A stretch of DNA of 64,000 nucleotides from Methylotenera sp. G11 (GCF_000799735.1 NZ_JUHH01000001.1:1116001-1180000); one strand, 5' to 3'. Positions 8,712 through 18,637 are shown, counted from the first letter of the stretch. Numbers and translations are program-made. Notes: generated from the letters alone by a model not told the origin.

Positions 8712-9689
8712 CTAGACTGCGATACCCTGCGCATCAAACAAGCCCTCAAACAAAATGGAGCTCAGATAACGCTCACCCGAATCAGGCAGGATCACGACGA
8801 TGGTTTTACCAGCATGCTCCGGTCTTTTAGCATAACGCACAGCAGCTGCCACCGCCGCGCCGCAGGAAATACCGGACAGGATGCCTTCTTCTTTTGTCAG
8901 GCGCTGCGCATAAAGCACCGCCTCTTCATTGCTTACCTGGGCAATATCATCTACCACTGATAAATCCAGCGTATCCGGCACAAAACCTGCGCCTATGCCC
9001 TGAATTTTATGTGGTGCCGGTTTCAGTTCCTCACCTGCCCGCTTCTGGCTTAACACCGGGCTGGCAGCAGGCTCTACCGCAACCGTCAATACGTTTTTAC
9101 CTTTGGTATTCTTCAGGTAACGCGACACGCCGGTGATCGTGCCGCCGGTGCCCACCCCGGCAATAAAGATGTCCAGCTTGCCATCGGTCGCATCCCAGAT
9201 TTCAGGGCCGGTGGTTTTTTCGTGAATCGCCGGGTTGGCCGGGTTTTTGAACTGCTGCAGCAGCACATATCGACCAGGATCAGAAGCTGCGATTTCCTCT
9301 GCCTTGGCAATCGCGCCACTCATGCCTTTGGCGCCTTCAGTCAGCACCAGTTTTGCGCCATAAGCCACCAGCAGCTTGCGCCGCTCGATGCTCATGGTTT
9401 CCGGCATGGTCAATGTGATCGGAATACCGCGTGCAGCGGCGACAAAAGCCAGCGCAATACCTGTGTTGCCGCTGGTAGGCTCGATGAGCTCTTTTCCGGG
9501 GCCTAACAAGCCACGCTGCTCCGCATCCCAGATCATGGCGGCACCAATGCGGCATTTAACCGAATAAGCCGGGTTGCGTCCTTCGACTTTTGCCAGCACG
9601 GTTGCCGCAGCGCCATCCGTGATGCGATTCAGCTTAATGAGCGGCGTATTGCCTATAGATTGGGCGTTATCTTCAAACCAGTTAGACAT
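8712..9689 (-). CDS. cysK: Cysteine synthase A (O-acetylserine sulfhydrylase)
   Basis: A PLP enzyme of fold type II that makes L-cysteine from O-acetylserine and sulfide. The PLP lysine is in [19 protein letters not shown] near residue 42. The O-acetylserine/sulfide loop [18 protein letters not shown], the [13 protein letters not shown] segment, the phosphate-binding [12 protein letters not shown] and the C-terminal [11 protein letters not shown] and [10 protein letters not shown] motifs are all present. The 325-residue length and the full set of residues are closer to CysK than CysM. The C-terminal glycine-rich motif has Cys where many homologues have Ser (GISSGAA). The substrate supplier CysE is encoded 4 kb away at 13759-14523. 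Confidence 0.92.
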   Translation of the reverse strand: MSNWFEDNAQSIGNTPLIKLNRITDGAAATVLAKVEGRNPAYSVKCRIGAAMIWDAEQRGLLGPGKELIEPTSGNTGIALAFVAAARGIPITLTMPETMSIERRKLLVAYGAKLVLTEGAKGMSGAIAKAEEIAASDPGRYVLLQQFKNPANPAIHEKTTGPEIWDATDGKLDIFIAGVGTGGTITGVSRYLKNTKGKNVLTVAVEPAASPVLSQKRAGEELKPAPHKIQGIGAGFVPDTLDLSVVDDIAQVSNEEAVLYAQRLTKEEGILSGISCGAAVAAAVRYAKRPEHAGKTIVVILPDSGERYLSSILFEGLFDAQGIAV

Positions 9690-9824
9690 GATGAATATTC
9701 CTTTGAATTCGGCAAGCGCTTAATCAGATTAAAACAATGAGACCAAGCAAAAAATAATACTCTAACAAAACCAGTTTACTGCAAACAATAGCTGTTACTT
9801 ATTTAAATAGCACGAAAAGTAATA

Positions 9825-11831
9825 TTAATCCGCATTCCTGGATTTCTTTGGCGGCAGAATAAATTCACCCGGGTGCTGGTTAATGCGCGTCGCCAGACTC
9901 CTGAGCAATTGCCGCCACTGCTTGAACCGCACTTTTCTTGACTTCATCGCCACGTAGAGCGCCAGGCTGAAACTGACGCCCAGATTCACCAGCCCGATCA
10001 GCACCAGGCCGAGCGCCGCATAGGCCGCAGCCTGCCAGCTGAGCATGAAATCAAGGCTAAAGCTGGCAAAGCCGACAAATGCAGAAGAAAATGTAATATG
10101 GCGGATATCGATCGGCAAGCCCAGCAATATGCCAAGCCCGCTCATGCCGCCCAGCAGGCAGCCAAAGTAAAAGTTACCCGCCAATGCCCCCAGGTTATTT
10201 TCTATGTACTGGGCAACGCGTTCCAGACGCGGAACACCCAGCAGCTTTTGCAGCCACGTCACCGCACGCAATCGCTGCGGGATCCTGTTATAGACAGCGA
10301 GATTATCATGATAACCCGCGATCAAACCCGACAAGAACAGACAGATGCCGGCCACACCGGCATAAACCAAAGACCCGCTGTGAACCGGGTCTATAGTTGC
10401 CAGCAGCTGATGCGCTTTATCCGGTGTAATGAAATGCTCACCGGTGTAATGGAGCACACCCCACGCCAGCAGCATGGCGACCGGGATAACGATCACCACA
10501 TTGCCAAAAATCGCAACCAGCTGACTGCGCATGGTGTTGGCAATCATCGCCACCAGATTATCCATCTCTTTGGATTTGCTGTCAGAGGCGTTATCGATCG
10601 TTGCGGCAATCGCTGCGGCCGTCATTGCCGGCTGCTTGGTGGCTACGGTGAAATGCAGGATATGGATCAGGATAAATCCAAGCCCATAATTCAGGCTGAA
10701 CACGATTGCTTCAGTCAGTGGCGCCAGATGCTGCTTGGCGAAAAAGAGTTTCAGTATCGCCATGAATGCGATGACCACCCCCGCCCCCATTGCCGAACGC
10801 ATCAGGGCGTAGTATTCACTGCGGTTCTCGGTGATATAGTGTTCGCCGGTGCGGCTTGCATTCTCGGTCACGCGCACCGCCATCACTTCCATGTTTTCAC
10901 GCCAGTGCTCATGCAGGTCGTTCTTGTGGCACTCGCTATATACCAGCGACTTGAATAGCCCGACGATTTCAATGTCGGCAGACTGCCCGTGCTGGAAGTG
11001 ATGCAGGATGTTCAGCAGTTCCTCCAGGCGCGCCACCTGCTGCAGCATGCGCTGCAAAAGCTGCGTCAGGTTGATGCTGGTGCCCGTCTGCGCACTGTTG
11101 CGCCTGATCTTCGTTACAATCGCCCTGCATTGATCCAGCATGACCAGGATGTGCTTGATGTCGATCTGCCCTGCATGGCCTGCCTGAGCGCTGAGCGCAT
11201 CCGCCAGCTCTGCCTGCTGCATCACAAATGGCGAGCTGTGCTGTTCAAGCTCAGGGTAATTGCGCAGCAACTCCGGCTCCAGTCCAAGCGCAGCAATTCG
11301 GTAAGAAAGCACCTGCGACGCAGCAAATAAATTCTGCTGGCAGGCCGCAGCCACGTCCTGGTCGGCCTGGTCAAAGCGCAAGGCATGGATCAGCTGCGCC
11401 CACACACTGTCCGGCACGGCGCTGACCCATTGCTCATCGGTGGTTTTGCAGAAGAACAACGCGAACAGATCAATCAGGTAGTCGCTATTGATCGCATCCG
11501 GCAACAGCTTATGCGAGATGCGCCTGCGCATCTCGGAAAAAAACCCCGTAAATACCGAGTGACGGGAAATCAGGAACAGGGAGATTGGATTGCGCTCACT
11601 CAGCAGTTGCAGCACGGCTTCACGCAACAACCGGGCTTTCTGCACATCGGTCGTCAGCAGATAGCAAAGCGCCTGGATCGCCTTTACCGCAAGCTCGGTC
11701 TGGTCAGGCCTGGCCGGCCGGATTTCAGCGATAAGATCGGTAATCAACTGCGGCGCATCATGATGCTGCGTAGCATACTGCTCAAACACCTGTTCCATGC
11801 CATTCAAGTTCCGGCTCACGTTCTTTTTCAT
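9825..11831 (-). CDS. Gcr-type 'site-specific recombinase' family membrane protein (SpecificRecomb)
   Basis: A 668-residue protein matching the family labelled site-specific recombinase (Gcr) in Neisseria and other betaproteobacteria. The first half is soluble and helical. The second half has about six membrane helices, e.g. VVIAFMAILKLFFA, GLGFILIHILHF, VVIVIPVAMLLAWGVL and LGLVLIGLVNLGVSFSLAL. I see no tyrosine- or serine-recombinase catalytic signature, so the database name is probably misleading and a membrane role is more likely. This is family knowledge plus inference; the function is unknown. It is a single-gene unit with cysK downstream on the same strand. Confidence 0.7.
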   Translation of the reverse strand: MKKNVSRNLNGMEQVFEQYATQHHDAPQLITDLIAEIRPARPDQTELAVKAIQALCYLLTTDVQKARLLREAVLQLLSERNPISLFLISRHSVFTGFFSEMRRRISHKLLPDAINSDYLIDLFALFFCKTTDEQWVSAVPDSVWAQLIHALRFDQADQDVAAACQQNLFAASQVLSYRIAALGLEPELLRNYPELEQHSSPFVMQQAELADALSAQAGHAGQIDIKHILVMLDQCRAIVTKIRRNSAQTGTSINLTQLLQRMLQQVARLEELLNILHHFQHGQSADIEIVGLFKSLVYSECHKNDLHEHWRENMEVMAVRVTENASRTGEHYITENRSEYYALMRSAMGAGVVIAFMAILKLFFAKQHLAPLTEAIVFSLNYGLGFILIHILHFTVATKQPAMTAAAIAATIDNASDSKSKEMDNLVAMIANTMRSQLVAIFGNVVIVIPVAMLLAWGVLHYTGEHFITPDKAHQLLATIDPVHSGSLVYAGVAGICLFLSGLIAGYHDNLAVYNRIPQRLRAVTWLQKLLGVPRLERVAQYIENNLGALAGNFYFGCLLGGMSGLGILLGLPIDIRHITFSSAFVGFASFSLDFMLSWQAAAYAALGLVLIGLVNLGVSFSLALYVAMKSRKVRFKQWRQLLRSLATRINQHPGEFILPPKKSRNAD

Positions 11832-12060
11832 ATTCTATATGGTTCCGAAATGTATTGCTGTTCGATGATGATAACTGACCGGCCATTCCAAATGGCCGAT
11901 TCAATCAGATAAACAAACAAGAGAAAAGTTTAAACCAATGCCGAGGAAACAAGAACCATCGGCAATGCAAGGCAAGTGAAAGAAAAGGAAACCCAGCTTG
12001 CAGGGATCGCATCTGCCGCTGATGGACAGATGCTGATTTGGGCGTTAAGCGTCGAATGGC

Positions 12061-12867
12061 TTACTTAGGGGTTTTAAGGCTCTCGGTCAGATGCGGGTCA
12101 AGCGTTTGCAGCATCTGTGCAAAAACCTTAGGGTTAGCCGCTACGATATTGCCGGTTTTCAGCCAGCTTTCATTGCCTTCAAAGTCACCCACGATACCGC
12201 CAGCTTCCTGCACCAGCAAACCACCGGCTGCAATATCCCAGGTCGACAGGTTGATTTCAAAGAAACCGTCTACCCAGCCAGCCGCTACATAAGCCAGGTC
12301 AAGCGCAGCAGAACCCGGACGGCGGATGCCTGTAGTTTTCTTGATCATATCTTTCAGCATACCCAGATAAGTATCCAGATGCGTAAAATCACGGAACGGG
12401 AACCCGGTGGCAATCAGTGAATCCTGTAATTTAGCGCGACTGGTCACACGAATGCGCTTGTCGTTCAAGAACGCGCCGCGGCCTTTGGTGGCGGTAAACA
12501 AATCGTTGCGCACCGGGTCATAAATCACGGCTTGTGTCAGCACGCCTTTTTGCTGCAGTGCGATTGAAATACAGTATTGCGGGAAGCTGTGCAGGAAATT
12601 CGTCGTGCCATCCAGCGGGTCGATGATCCAGATATTTTCAGCATCCTGATTGCTTTCGCCGCTCTCTTCACCTAAAAAGCCATGGTCAGGATAAGCATCC
12701 TTGAGGACATCGATGATCGCCTGCTCGGCAGCGCGATCCACATCGCTCACAAAATCGTTATAGGTTTTGGACTGAACCTTGAGTGACCCAACATCCTGGG
12801 ATGCGCGGTTGATAATACGGCCAGCTTCACGGGCGGCTTTAACTGCAATGATGAGCATTGGATGCAT
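12061..12867 (-). CDS. suhB: Inositol-1-monophosphatase SuhB
   Basis: A 268-residue Mg-dependent phosphatase of the IMPase family. Metal-binding motifs are GEESGES (about residue 68), [10 protein letters not shown] (about 84-93) and [15 protein letters not shown] (about 212-226). In bacteria SuhB also binds NusA and supports rRNA transcription and RNA processing. The start [14 protein letters not shown] matches the family. It is transcribed divergently from trmJ. A weak hairpin (GCATCTG...CAGATGC, 12009-12033) lies downstream without a clear T-tract. The 229-bp gap between it and the membrane protein gene at 11831 shows nothing else recognisable. Confidence 0.92.
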   Translation of the reverse strand: MHPMLIIAVKAAREAGRIINRASQDVGSLKVQSKTYNDFVSDVDRAAEQAIIDVLKDAYPDHGFLGEESGESNQDAENIWIIDPLDGTTNFLHSFPQYCISIALQQKGVLTQAVIYDPVRNDLFTATKGRGAFLNDKRIRVTSRAKLQDSLIATGFPFRDFTHLDTYLGMLKDMIKKTTGIRRPGSAALDLAYVAAGWVDGFFEINLSTWDIAAGGLLVQEAGGIVGDFEGNESWLKTGNIVAANPKVFAQMLQTLDPHLTESLKTPK

Positions 12868-12970
12868 GACTAGATTTTCTTAAAGAACTGATAAAATGCT
12901 ATTTTAACTTTTATTGACCTTAACACCAAATCAAGTGTTAAGAAATCGTCGAGTCAGTCAGGCCATCCAA

Positions 12971-13714
12971 TTGGAAAAACAAAATATTTTCAACAACATC
13001 CGCGTCGTATTATGCCAAACCAGCCACCCGGGCAACATCGGTTCAACCGCCCGCGCCATGAAAACCATGGGCCTGCATCGCCTGTATCTGGTACGCCCCA
13101 AGCACTTCCCTGACGGCGAAGCCAAATCACTCGCCGTCAATGCCGCCGATGTACTGGATAGTGCCGTTGTGACGGCAACGCTGGAAGAAGCCATCGCCGA
13201 TTGCCAGTTCGTCATCGGCGTCAGCGGTAAAGAGCGCTCCCTGTCGCAGGAAGTGATGACGGTGCGGGAAGCTGCACACAAGGTACACCATATCGCCAGC
13301 CAGCAGCAGGTGGCACTGGTGTTTGGCACGGAAATGAGCGGCCTTACAAACGCAGAGGCCGACCGCTGCCAAGTACTGGCAACCATCCCCGCAAACCCCG
13401 ACTACACTTCGCTTAACCTTGCCCAGGCAGTTCAGGTCATGTGCTATGAAATTCGCATGGCGATTACCGAAGGCAAGCTGCACTATGATGAAAAGCAGGC
13501 AGAGTTAGCCACCCAGGATGAGCTGGAGCGTTTCTACCAGCACATGCAGGAAGTACTGGCGGAAATCGGTTACATCAACCCGCGCGCGCCAAAAAAACTG
13601 TTTGAACGCATCCGCCGCATCTATGCACGCGCCAAGCTGGAAAAAGAAGAAGTGAACCTGCTCAGGGGCATACTGACTTTATCGGTCACCCCTAAAAAAC
13701 ATACCAAATATTAA
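12971..13714 (+). CDS. trmJ: tRNA (cytidine/uridine-2'-O-)-methyltransferase TrmJ
   Basis: A SPOUT-class RNA methyltransferase that 2'-O-methylates position 32 of tRNAs. Motifs are NIRVVLCQTSHPGNIGSTARAM at the N-terminus and the knot region LVFGTEMSGLTNAEA followed by SLNLAQAVQVMCYEI. No ATG precedes the conserved start. The frame is open from a TTG at 12914, but homologues begin only a few residues before NIRVV, so the in-frame TTG at 12971 (giving MEKQNIFNN) is preferred; GTG at 12935 is another option. It lies next to cysE and iscR, an arrangement (trmJ-cysE-iscR) that I recall from other proteobacteria. Confidence 0.88.
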   Translation: MEKQNIFNNIRVVLCQTSHPGNIGSTARAMKTMGLHRLYLVRPKHFPDGEAKSLAVNAADVLDSAVVTATLEEAIADCQFVIGVSGKERSLSQEVMTVREAAHKVHHIASQQQVALVFGTEMSGLTNAEADRCQVLATIPANPDYTSLNLAQAVQVMCYEIRMAITEGKLHYDEKQAELATQDELERFYQHMQEVLAEIGYINPRAPKKLFERIRRIYARAKLEKEEVNLLRGILTLSVTPKKHTKY

Positions 13715-13758
13715 ACCTACTATTTTAGTCAACTTTAGATTTGTGGCATAATGACATT

Positions 13759-14523
13759 ATGTTCAACCATATAAAAGAAGATATCTCCATCGTGTTCGAG
13801 CGCGACCCCGCCGCACGCACGCACTGGGAGATTTTAACCACCTATCCTGGCGTGCATGCGCTACTGATGCATCGGTTCAGCCACTGGCTATGGAAAAAGG
13901 ATTTCTTCTGGCTGGGCCGCCTTTTTTCACATATCGGCCGCTGGCTGACAGGCATCGAGATCCACCCTGGCGCCACGATTGGTCGCCGCGTATTCATTGA
14001 CCATGGCATGGGCGTCGTCATCGGTGAAACTGCCGTTATCGGCGATGACTGTACGCTTTATCATGGCGTCACTTTAGGCGGCACCTCATGGAACAAAGGC
14101 AAGCGCCACCCGACTCTGCAATCCGGGGTTGTCATCGGCGCCGGCGCAAAAGTGCTCGGCCCGATCACGATTGGTGAAGGCGCAAAGATCGGTTCCAATG
14201 CCGTTGTGGTAAAAGACGTCCCGGCAAACGCAACGGCTGTCGGCATTCCGGCACGCATACTGGAAGAGGAAAAATCCAAACAGCGTGAAGCCACCGCGCA
14301 AAAAATAGGTTTTGCTGCCTACGCGGTCGGCAATGATGAAAATGACCCGATGATCAAGGCCATACACTCGCTTTTAGACCATGCAGCCAAACAGGATGTA
14401 GCGCTGCAGAACCTGCAGGCGCAGCTGGACCGGCTGAACATGGATGTAGAAACCGACACTGAAGTGGGCGACGCATTCAAAGTACAGGCAGCAAAGAAAA
14501 CATCCGCCGGCAACCAGGAATAA
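13759..14523 (+). CDS. cysE: Serine O-acetyltransferase CysE
   Basis: It makes O-acetylserine from serine and acetyl-CoA, feeding cysteine synthase. The N-terminal helical part (about 1-65) is short, as in epsilon/beta-type SATs that start with FNHIKEDI. It is followed by the left-handed beta-helix with hexapeptide repeats and the catalytic [21 protein letters not shown] and [11 protein letters not shown] segments. A long, low-conserved C-terminal tail (about 175-254) is helical and probably regulatory. The frame is open from a TTG at 13741, but the ATG at 13759 gives the family N-terminus. Its location immediately before iscR joins cysteine supply to iron-sulfur cluster assembly. Confidence 0.9.
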   Translation: MFNHIKEDISIVFERDPAARTHWEILTTYPGVHALLMHRFSHWLWKKDFFWLGRLFSHIGRWLTGIEIHPGATIGRRVFIDHGMGVVIGETAVIGDDCTLYHGVTLGGTSWNKGKRHPTLQSGVVIGAGAKVLGPITIGEGAKIGSNAVVVKDVPANATAVGIPARILEEEKSKQREATAQKIGFAAYAVGNDENDPMIKAIHSLLDHAAKQDVALQNLQAQLDRLNMDVETDTEVGDAFKVQAAKKTSAGNQE

Positions 14524-14570
14524 AGCAATACCGAGCAGCGGCAGCATGGCACAGTGAACTGGCACGCACA

Positions 14571-14603
14571 ATAGTTGACTAAAACTGTAGGGTATTTTAC
14601 AAT
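14571..14603 (+). promoter_or_regulatory. isc operon promoter with embedded type 1 IscR site
   Basis: A sigma-70 promoter with TTGACT (14575-14580), a 17-bp spacer and TACAAT (14598-14603) lies 38 nt upstream of iscR. Positions 14571-14595 also match the type 1 IscR operator: ATAGTTGACT, then a short A/T spacer and a right half ending in GGGTAT. The match overlaps the -35 and spacer, as in E. coli, so [2Fe-2S]-IscR would repress its own operon. Confidence 0.82.
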
Positions 14604-14640
14604 GCAGTCTCATCATTGATATTTTATAAAGTCGAAGATT

Positions 14641-15138
14641 ATGCGCTTAACTACCAAAGGTCGATTTGCCGTCACCGCAATGCTGGATCTGGCAATAAAC
14701 GAAACGCAGGACGCACTGGATAACAAACCGGTTACCCTTGCTGCGATCAGTGAGCGACAGGATATTTCGCTTTCTTACCTTGAGCAGCTGTTCAGCAAAC
14801 TGCGTCGCCAGGGTCTGGTGAAAAGTGTGCGCGGTCCGGGCGGCGGCTATAATCTGGCTAAAGCTTATACGGATATTTCAGTATCTGAAATCATCAATGC
14901 GGTAGATGAGCAGATTGATGCCACCCAATGTGGCGGCAATGAGAACTGCAAGGATGAAGGCCGCTGCATGACGCACGACCTGTGGACGGCTTTGAACAGT
15001 AAAATTCTGGAGTATCTGGCAGGCGTTACGCTGGCAGATATGGTTGCATCGCAGAAAGATGGCAAGAAGATCACCATCACGCCGCGCAACAGCGCCCTGA
15101 CAAGTGCCACCGCCTGCAAAAACGAGGTTGCCGCATAA
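14641..15138 (+). CDS. iscR: Fe-S cluster assembly transcriptional regulator IscR
   Basis: An Rrf2-family winged-helix regulator of 165 residues, starting with the usual [18 protein letters not shown]. The [2Fe-2S] ligands are visible as C97, C103, C109 and H112, the spacing found in E. coli IscR. The recognition helix region [20 protein letters not shown] and the wing [11 protein letters not shown] are conserved. It heads an operon of cluster-assembly genes and has a matching operator just upstream, so autoregulation by cluster status is very likely. Confidence 0.95.
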   Translation: MRLTTKGRFAVTAMLDLAINETQDALDNKPVTLAAISERQDISLSYLEQLFSKLRRQGLVKSVRGPGGGYNLAKAYTDISVSEIINAVDEQIDATQCGGNENCKDEGRCMTHDLWTALNSKILEYLAGVTLADMVASQKDGKKITITPRNSALTSATACKNEVAA

Positions 15139-15160
15139 GCTAAACGCAGCTTGACGATAT

Positions 15161-16306
15161 ATGAGCAGCGTATACCTGGATCACAACGCCACAACTTCTC
15201 TGGATAGCCATGTGCTGGAAGCGATGTTGCCGTGGATGAAGGCGCAGGCTGGCAACCCGACCAGCCGCCATATTTTCGGCCGCACGGCGCGTACCGCAAT
15301 TGAACATGCCAGGGCACAGGTGGCTGAAGCGTGCGGCGCTTATACCTCGCAAGTAGTATTTACAGCAAGTGGCACCGAGGCCAATAATTTTGCTGTAAGA
15401 GGCATGACAGCCAACCAGGATGCGGCACAGATTCTATATAGTGCGATTGAGCACCCGTGTGTCAGCCGTCCGGCCGCGGCATTAAAGCAGTATGGTTATA
15501 AAAGCCAGTCGATCGCGGTAAACGGCCAAGGCAGACTGGAAACAGCGCACTTGGCGCTATTGCTGGAAAAACCGGCCAACCTGGTATCCGTGATGCTGGC
15601 CAATAATGAAACCGGGGTCATACAGGATATTGCGCAGATTGCAGAGCAGGTCAGACGCAGCGGCAGCTTGATGCATACCGATGCCGTGCAGGGCCTGGGA
15701 AAACTGGCACTCAGCTTTACCGACCTGAATGTGCATGCAATGACGGTTTCAAGCCATAAAATAAATGGCCCGCAAGGAGCGGCAGCGCTGATACTGGATA
15801 AGCGTGTAGATATCCAGCCGCTGCTGTACGGCGGCGGACAGGAAAGAGGATTACGCAGCGGTACGGAAAACGTCGCAGCGATTATAGGGTTTGGCATGGC
15901 ATGTGAACTGGCGGCAGCGAACCAGAGCAATTTCGCCAGCCACACCAGGGCATTGCGCGACGCGTTTGAACAAGGGTTGCGGTCACTGGATGCACAGATA
16001 TTCAGCGATCAAGTGGCACGCATACCTAACACCAGTTTTTTTGCTGTAAACGGTATTGAAGGTGAAACCCTGGTCACGGCATTGGATCGCAAAGGCTTTG
16101 CTGTTGCAAGCGGCTCTGCGTGCTCCAGCGACAGCACCGAACCAAGCCATGTACTGCTGGCCATGGGCGTAGGCCATGACCTGGCGCGAGGCGCGGTACG
16201 CGTGAGTTTCGGCAGCCACAATACGCTACAACAGGTATCTGGCCTTCTGGATGCATTGAAAAGTGAAGTTTTAAGATTAAGGCAACTGACGGGCGTGACA
16301 GCCTGA
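15161..16306 (+). CDS. Second cysteine desulfurase (NifS/IscS-like), between iscR and iscS
   Basis: A 381-residue PLP enzyme of the class V aminotransferase fold. It starts with VYLDHNATTSLD, has the PLP lysine in SSHKINGPQGAAAL, and carries the persulfide cysteine in the loop SGSACSSDSTEPSHVLLAMG. It is clearly different in sequence from the true IscS at 16370 (the ends and active-site loop differ), so it is a paralogue, not an assembly duplication. It lacks the IscS C-terminal tail that binds IscU, Fdx and other partners, so it resembles NifS-type enzymes more. It starts 22 nt after iscR. It may supply sulfur to a different acceptor or be a backup; this is inference. Confidence 0.88.
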   Translation: MSSVYLDHNATTSLDSHVLEAMLPWMKAQAGNPTSRHIFGRTARTAIEHARAQVAEACGAYTSQVVFTASGTEANNFAVRGMTANQDAAQILYSAIEHPCVSRPAAALKQYGYKSQSIAVNGQGRLETAHLALLLEKPANLVSVMLANNETGVIQDIAQIAEQVRRSGSLMHTDAVQGLGKLALSFTDLNVHAMTVSSHKINGPQGAAALILDKRVDIQPLLYGGGQERGLRSGTENVAAIIGFGMACELAAANQSNFASHTRALRDAFEQGLRSLDAQIFSDQVARIPNTSFFAVNGIEGETLVTALDRKGFAVASGSACSSDSTEPSHVLLAMGVGHDLARGAVRVSFGSHNTLQQVSGLLDALKSEVLRLRQLTGVTA

Positions 16307-16369
16307 TGCCGGTCAGCTGTCGATACGATTACTAAAGAAATTATTTAAATTGCAAGGACTAATAACACG

Positions 16370-17620
16370 ATGTCAGCATCAGTAGAATTACCCGTTTTAA
16401 AACAGCACGACGACGCTCATCCGATCTATCTGGATTACTCAGCGACGACGCCGATAGACCCGCGTGTTGCCGCAAAGATGATTCCATACCTGACCGAAGA
16501 ATTCGGCAATCCGGCGTCACGCAGCCACCCATATGGCTGGACAGCGGAAAAAGCCGTTGAGAACGCACGCGAAGAAGTCGCAAAACTGGTAGGCGCAGAT
16601 CCACGCGAGATCGTCTGGACCTCAGGCGCAACTGAATCAAACAACCTGGCCATCAAAGGCGCTGCAAACTTTTATTCCGCAAAAGGCAAGCACATCATTA
16701 CCGTTGCGACCGAGCATAAAGCAGTGATCGACACCGTGCGCGAACTGGAACGCCAGGGGTTTGAAGCGACTTACCTGCAACCGGAACCGAACGGCTTGCT
16801 GGACCTCGAGAAATTCAAGGCGGCCATTCGCCCGGACACCGTATTGGCATCCGTCATGCTGGTGAATAATGAAATCGGCGTGATTCAGGACATTACCGCA
16901 ATCGGCAATATCTGCCGCGAAAACGGCGTGATTTTCCACGTGGACGCGGCACAGGCCACCGGCAAAGTGCATATCGACCTGGAAAAACTGCCGGTCGACC
17001 TGATGAGTTTCAGCGCACACAAGACTTATGGCCCTAAAGGAATCGGTGCCTTATATGTACGCCGCAAACCGCGCATCCGCATTGAAGCGCAGATGCACGG
17101 CGGTGGCCATGAGCGTGGCATGCGCTCAGGCACGCTGGCCACGCACCAGATCGTGGGCATGGGTGAAGCATTCCGCATTGCCCGCGAGGAAATGAACGCT
17201 GAAAACGAACGTATCCGTTTCCTGCGTGACAAACTATTACATGGCCTGCAGGCGATTGAAGAAGTCTATGTGAACGGCGACCTCGAGCACCGCGTGCCGC
17301 ACAATCTGAACATCAGCTTCAACTACGTCGAAGGTGAGTCGTTGATCATGGCGGTTAAAGGCATCGCAGTATCCAGCGGCTCAGCCTGTACTTCGGCCAG
17401 CCTTGAGCCTAGTTACGTATTGCGTGCATTAGGCCGCAGCGATGAACTCGCGCACAGCTCGATTCGTTTTTCAATCGGCCGCTTCACAACTGAAGAAGAT
17501 GTCGATTACACGATAGAACTGATGAAGAGCAAGATTGGCAAATTAAGAGAGCTGTCCCCATTATGGGAGATGTTCAAAGATGGGATCGACTTGACCAAAG
17601 TAGAATGGGCAGCCCATTAG
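16370..17620 (+). CDS. iscS: Cysteine desulfurase IscS
   Basis: The housekeeping PLP cysteine desulfurase that passes persulfide sulfur to IscU. Features are [14 protein letters not shown], the PLP lysine in [15 protein letters not shown], the active-site cysteine in [21 protein letters not shown], and the full IscS C-terminus ([24 protein letters not shown]) used for partner docking. The protein is about 12 residues longer at the N-terminus than E. coli IscS. It is followed by an unusual 272-bp structured spacer before iscU. Confidence 0.95.
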   Translation: MSASVELPVLKQHDDAHPIYLDYSATTPIDPRVAAKMIPYLTEEFGNPASRSHPYGWTAEKAVENAREEVAKLVGADPREIVWTSGATESNNLAIKGAANFYSAKGKHIITVATEHKAVIDTVRELERQGFEATYLQPEPNGLLDLEKFKAAIRPDTVLASVMLVNNEIGVIQDITAIGNICRENGVIFHVDAAQATGKVHIDLEKLPVDLMSFSAHKTYGPKGIGALYVRRKPRIRIEAQMHGGGHERGMRSGTLATHQIVGMGEAFRIAREEMNAENERIRFLRDKLLHGLQAIEEVYVNGDLEHRVPHNLNISFNYVEGESLIMAVKGIAVSSGSACTSASLEPSYVLRALGRSDELAHSSIRFSIGRFTTEEDVDYTIELMKSKIGKLRELSPLWEMFKDGIDLTKVEWAAH

Positions 17621-17629
17621 AAATTGCTC

Positions 17630-17709
17630 TTTGTCCGTTTGGCGTTGTTAGCCGGCGGCTCATTTAGAAAACTAAATGTCGCCACCATCTGCCTAGCCAA
17701 ACGAACAAA
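17630..17709 (+). repeat. Nested inverted repeats just after iscS
   Basis: Outer arms TTTGTCCGTTTGGC (17630-17643) and GCCAAACGAACAAA (17696-17709) pair with one mismatch. Inside is a second hairpin, CATTTAG-AAAA-CTAAATG (17661-17678), flanked by GGCG/CGCC. The structure begins 9 nt after the iscS stop. It could be an attenuator, an mRNA processing element that sets IscS versus IscU levels, or part of a mobile repeat. It lacks a T-tract, so it is not a simple terminator. Confidence 0.6.
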
Positions 17710-17775
17710 TCATCAATTTCTTGTTGAAACTGTTTAAGTAATAGCGAGAATTATTTTTAGTAGTTAGATTATTTA

Positions 17776-17877
17776 GTGAATTAAGAGGCGAAGCAAAATC
17801 AAGGCAGCAAGCCGCAGACAGTACAATTAGTACGGCAAGGCTTGCTAACGCAGAGTTTGCGAGACGTTTTAATTCAC
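17776..17877 (+). repeat. Palindromic intergenic element upstream of iscU (MITE/REP-like)
   Basis: Terminal arms GTGAATTAA (17776-17784) and TTAATTCAC (17869-17877) are perfect inverted repeats. Nested inside are AGCAAGCC/GGCTTGCT and GTAC-AATTA-GTAC. The interior, with an AGTACGGCAAGG-type core, resembles dispersed palindromic repeats I associate with proteobacterial genomes; that is recollection, not a search. No second copy is obvious in this window. It ends 15 nt before the iscU start and so overlaps the iscU leader. Confidence 0.55.
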
Positions 17878-17892
17878 ATCAGGAGAAGTAAA

Positions 17893-18288
17893 ATGGCATA
17901 TTCAGACAAAGTTTTAGACCACTACGAAAACCCGAGAAACGTCGGTTCCCTGGACAAAAACGACCCGCAAGTGGGTACCGGCATGGTGGGTGCACCGGCA
18001 TGTGGTGACGTGATGAAACTGATGATCAAGGTCAACGACAGCGGCATTATTGAAGATGCAAAATTCAAGACTTATGGCTGCGGTTCAGCGATTGCTTCAA
18101 GCTCATTGGTAACGGAGTGGCTCAAGGGCAGGACCATTGAAGAAGCATACGCGATCAAGAATTCAGAGATCGCGGAAGAACTGGCTTTGCCACCGGTAAA
18201 GATCCACTGCTCAGTACTGGCAGAAGATGCCATCAAGGCAGCGGTTGCCGACATCAAAGCCAAGCAGGCAGCGAAAGAAAACGCTTAA
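17893..18288 (+). CDS. iscU: Iron-sulfur cluster scaffold protein IscU
   Basis: The scaffold on which [2Fe-2S] clusters are built from IscS sulfur. The three cluster-binding cysteines are in [10 protein letters not shown] (C37), [12 protein letters not shown] (about C63) and [11 protein letters not shown] (about C106). The LPPVK motif that HscA recognises is present just before the third. The frame is open from an upstream codon at 17842, but the ATG at 17893 gives the family start [18 protein letters not shown] and has an AGGAGA ribosome binding site at 17881. It is followed 14 nt later by iscA. Confidence 0.96.
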   Translation: MAYSDKVLDHYENPRNVGSLDKNDPQVGTGMVGAPACGDVMKLMIKVNDSGIIEDAKFKTYGCGSAIASSSLVTEWLKGRTIEEAYAIKNSEIAEELALPPVKIHCSVLAEDAIKAAVADIKAKQAAKENA

Positions 18289-18302
18289 GCGGGAATCGGA
18301 TT

Positions 18303-18626
18303 ATGGCAATCACACTGACAGAAACTGCGGCAAACCGCGTAGAAAAGTTCCTCGCCAACCGTGGCAAAGGCATCGGCCTGCGCCTGGGGGTCAAAACTAC
18401 TGGATGCTCCGGCATGGCGTATACCCTTGAGTTCGTTGATGACATGCAGCCTGAAGACATCGCCTTTGACAGCCACGGCGTCAAGGTCATTGTTGACCCG
18501 AAAAGCCTGGTTTACATTGACGGCACCGAGCTCGATTTCACGAAAGAAGGCTTGAATGAAGGTTTTAAATTCAACAACCCTAACGTCAAGGATGAATGCG
18601 GTTGCGGTGAAAGCTTTACGGTTTAA
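18303..18626 (+). CDS. iscA: A-type Fe-S carrier IscA
   Basis: A 107-residue A-type carrier that receives clusters or iron and passes them to apoproteins. The three ligands are present: Cys in [14 protein letters not shown] near residue 35 and the pair in [11 protein letters not shown] at the C-terminus. It lies between iscU and hscB with short gaps, in the conserved isc gene order. Confidence 0.95.
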   Translation: MAITLTETAANRVEKFLANRGKGIGLRLGVKTTGCSGMAYTLEFVDDMQPEDIAFDSHGVKVIVDPKSLVYIDGTELDFTKEGLNEGFKFNNPNVKDECGCGESFTV

Positions 18627-18637
18627 ATCGTTTCTGT

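Noticed and set aside
10098-10958. 286-codon plus-strand ORF antisense to the SpecificRecomb-type gene
   Set aside because: The opposite strand encodes a coherent membrane protein; this frame is His/Gln/Arg-rich, typical of an antisense shadow.
9825-11831. A mobile element or integrase, suggested by the family name 'site-specific recombinase'
   Set aside because: No recombinase catalytic signature, several membrane helices, and no flanking repeats or attachment sites.
15161-17620. Possibility that the two cysteine desulfurase genes are an assembly duplication
   Set aside because: The two proteins differ throughout, including the active-site loop and C-terminus.
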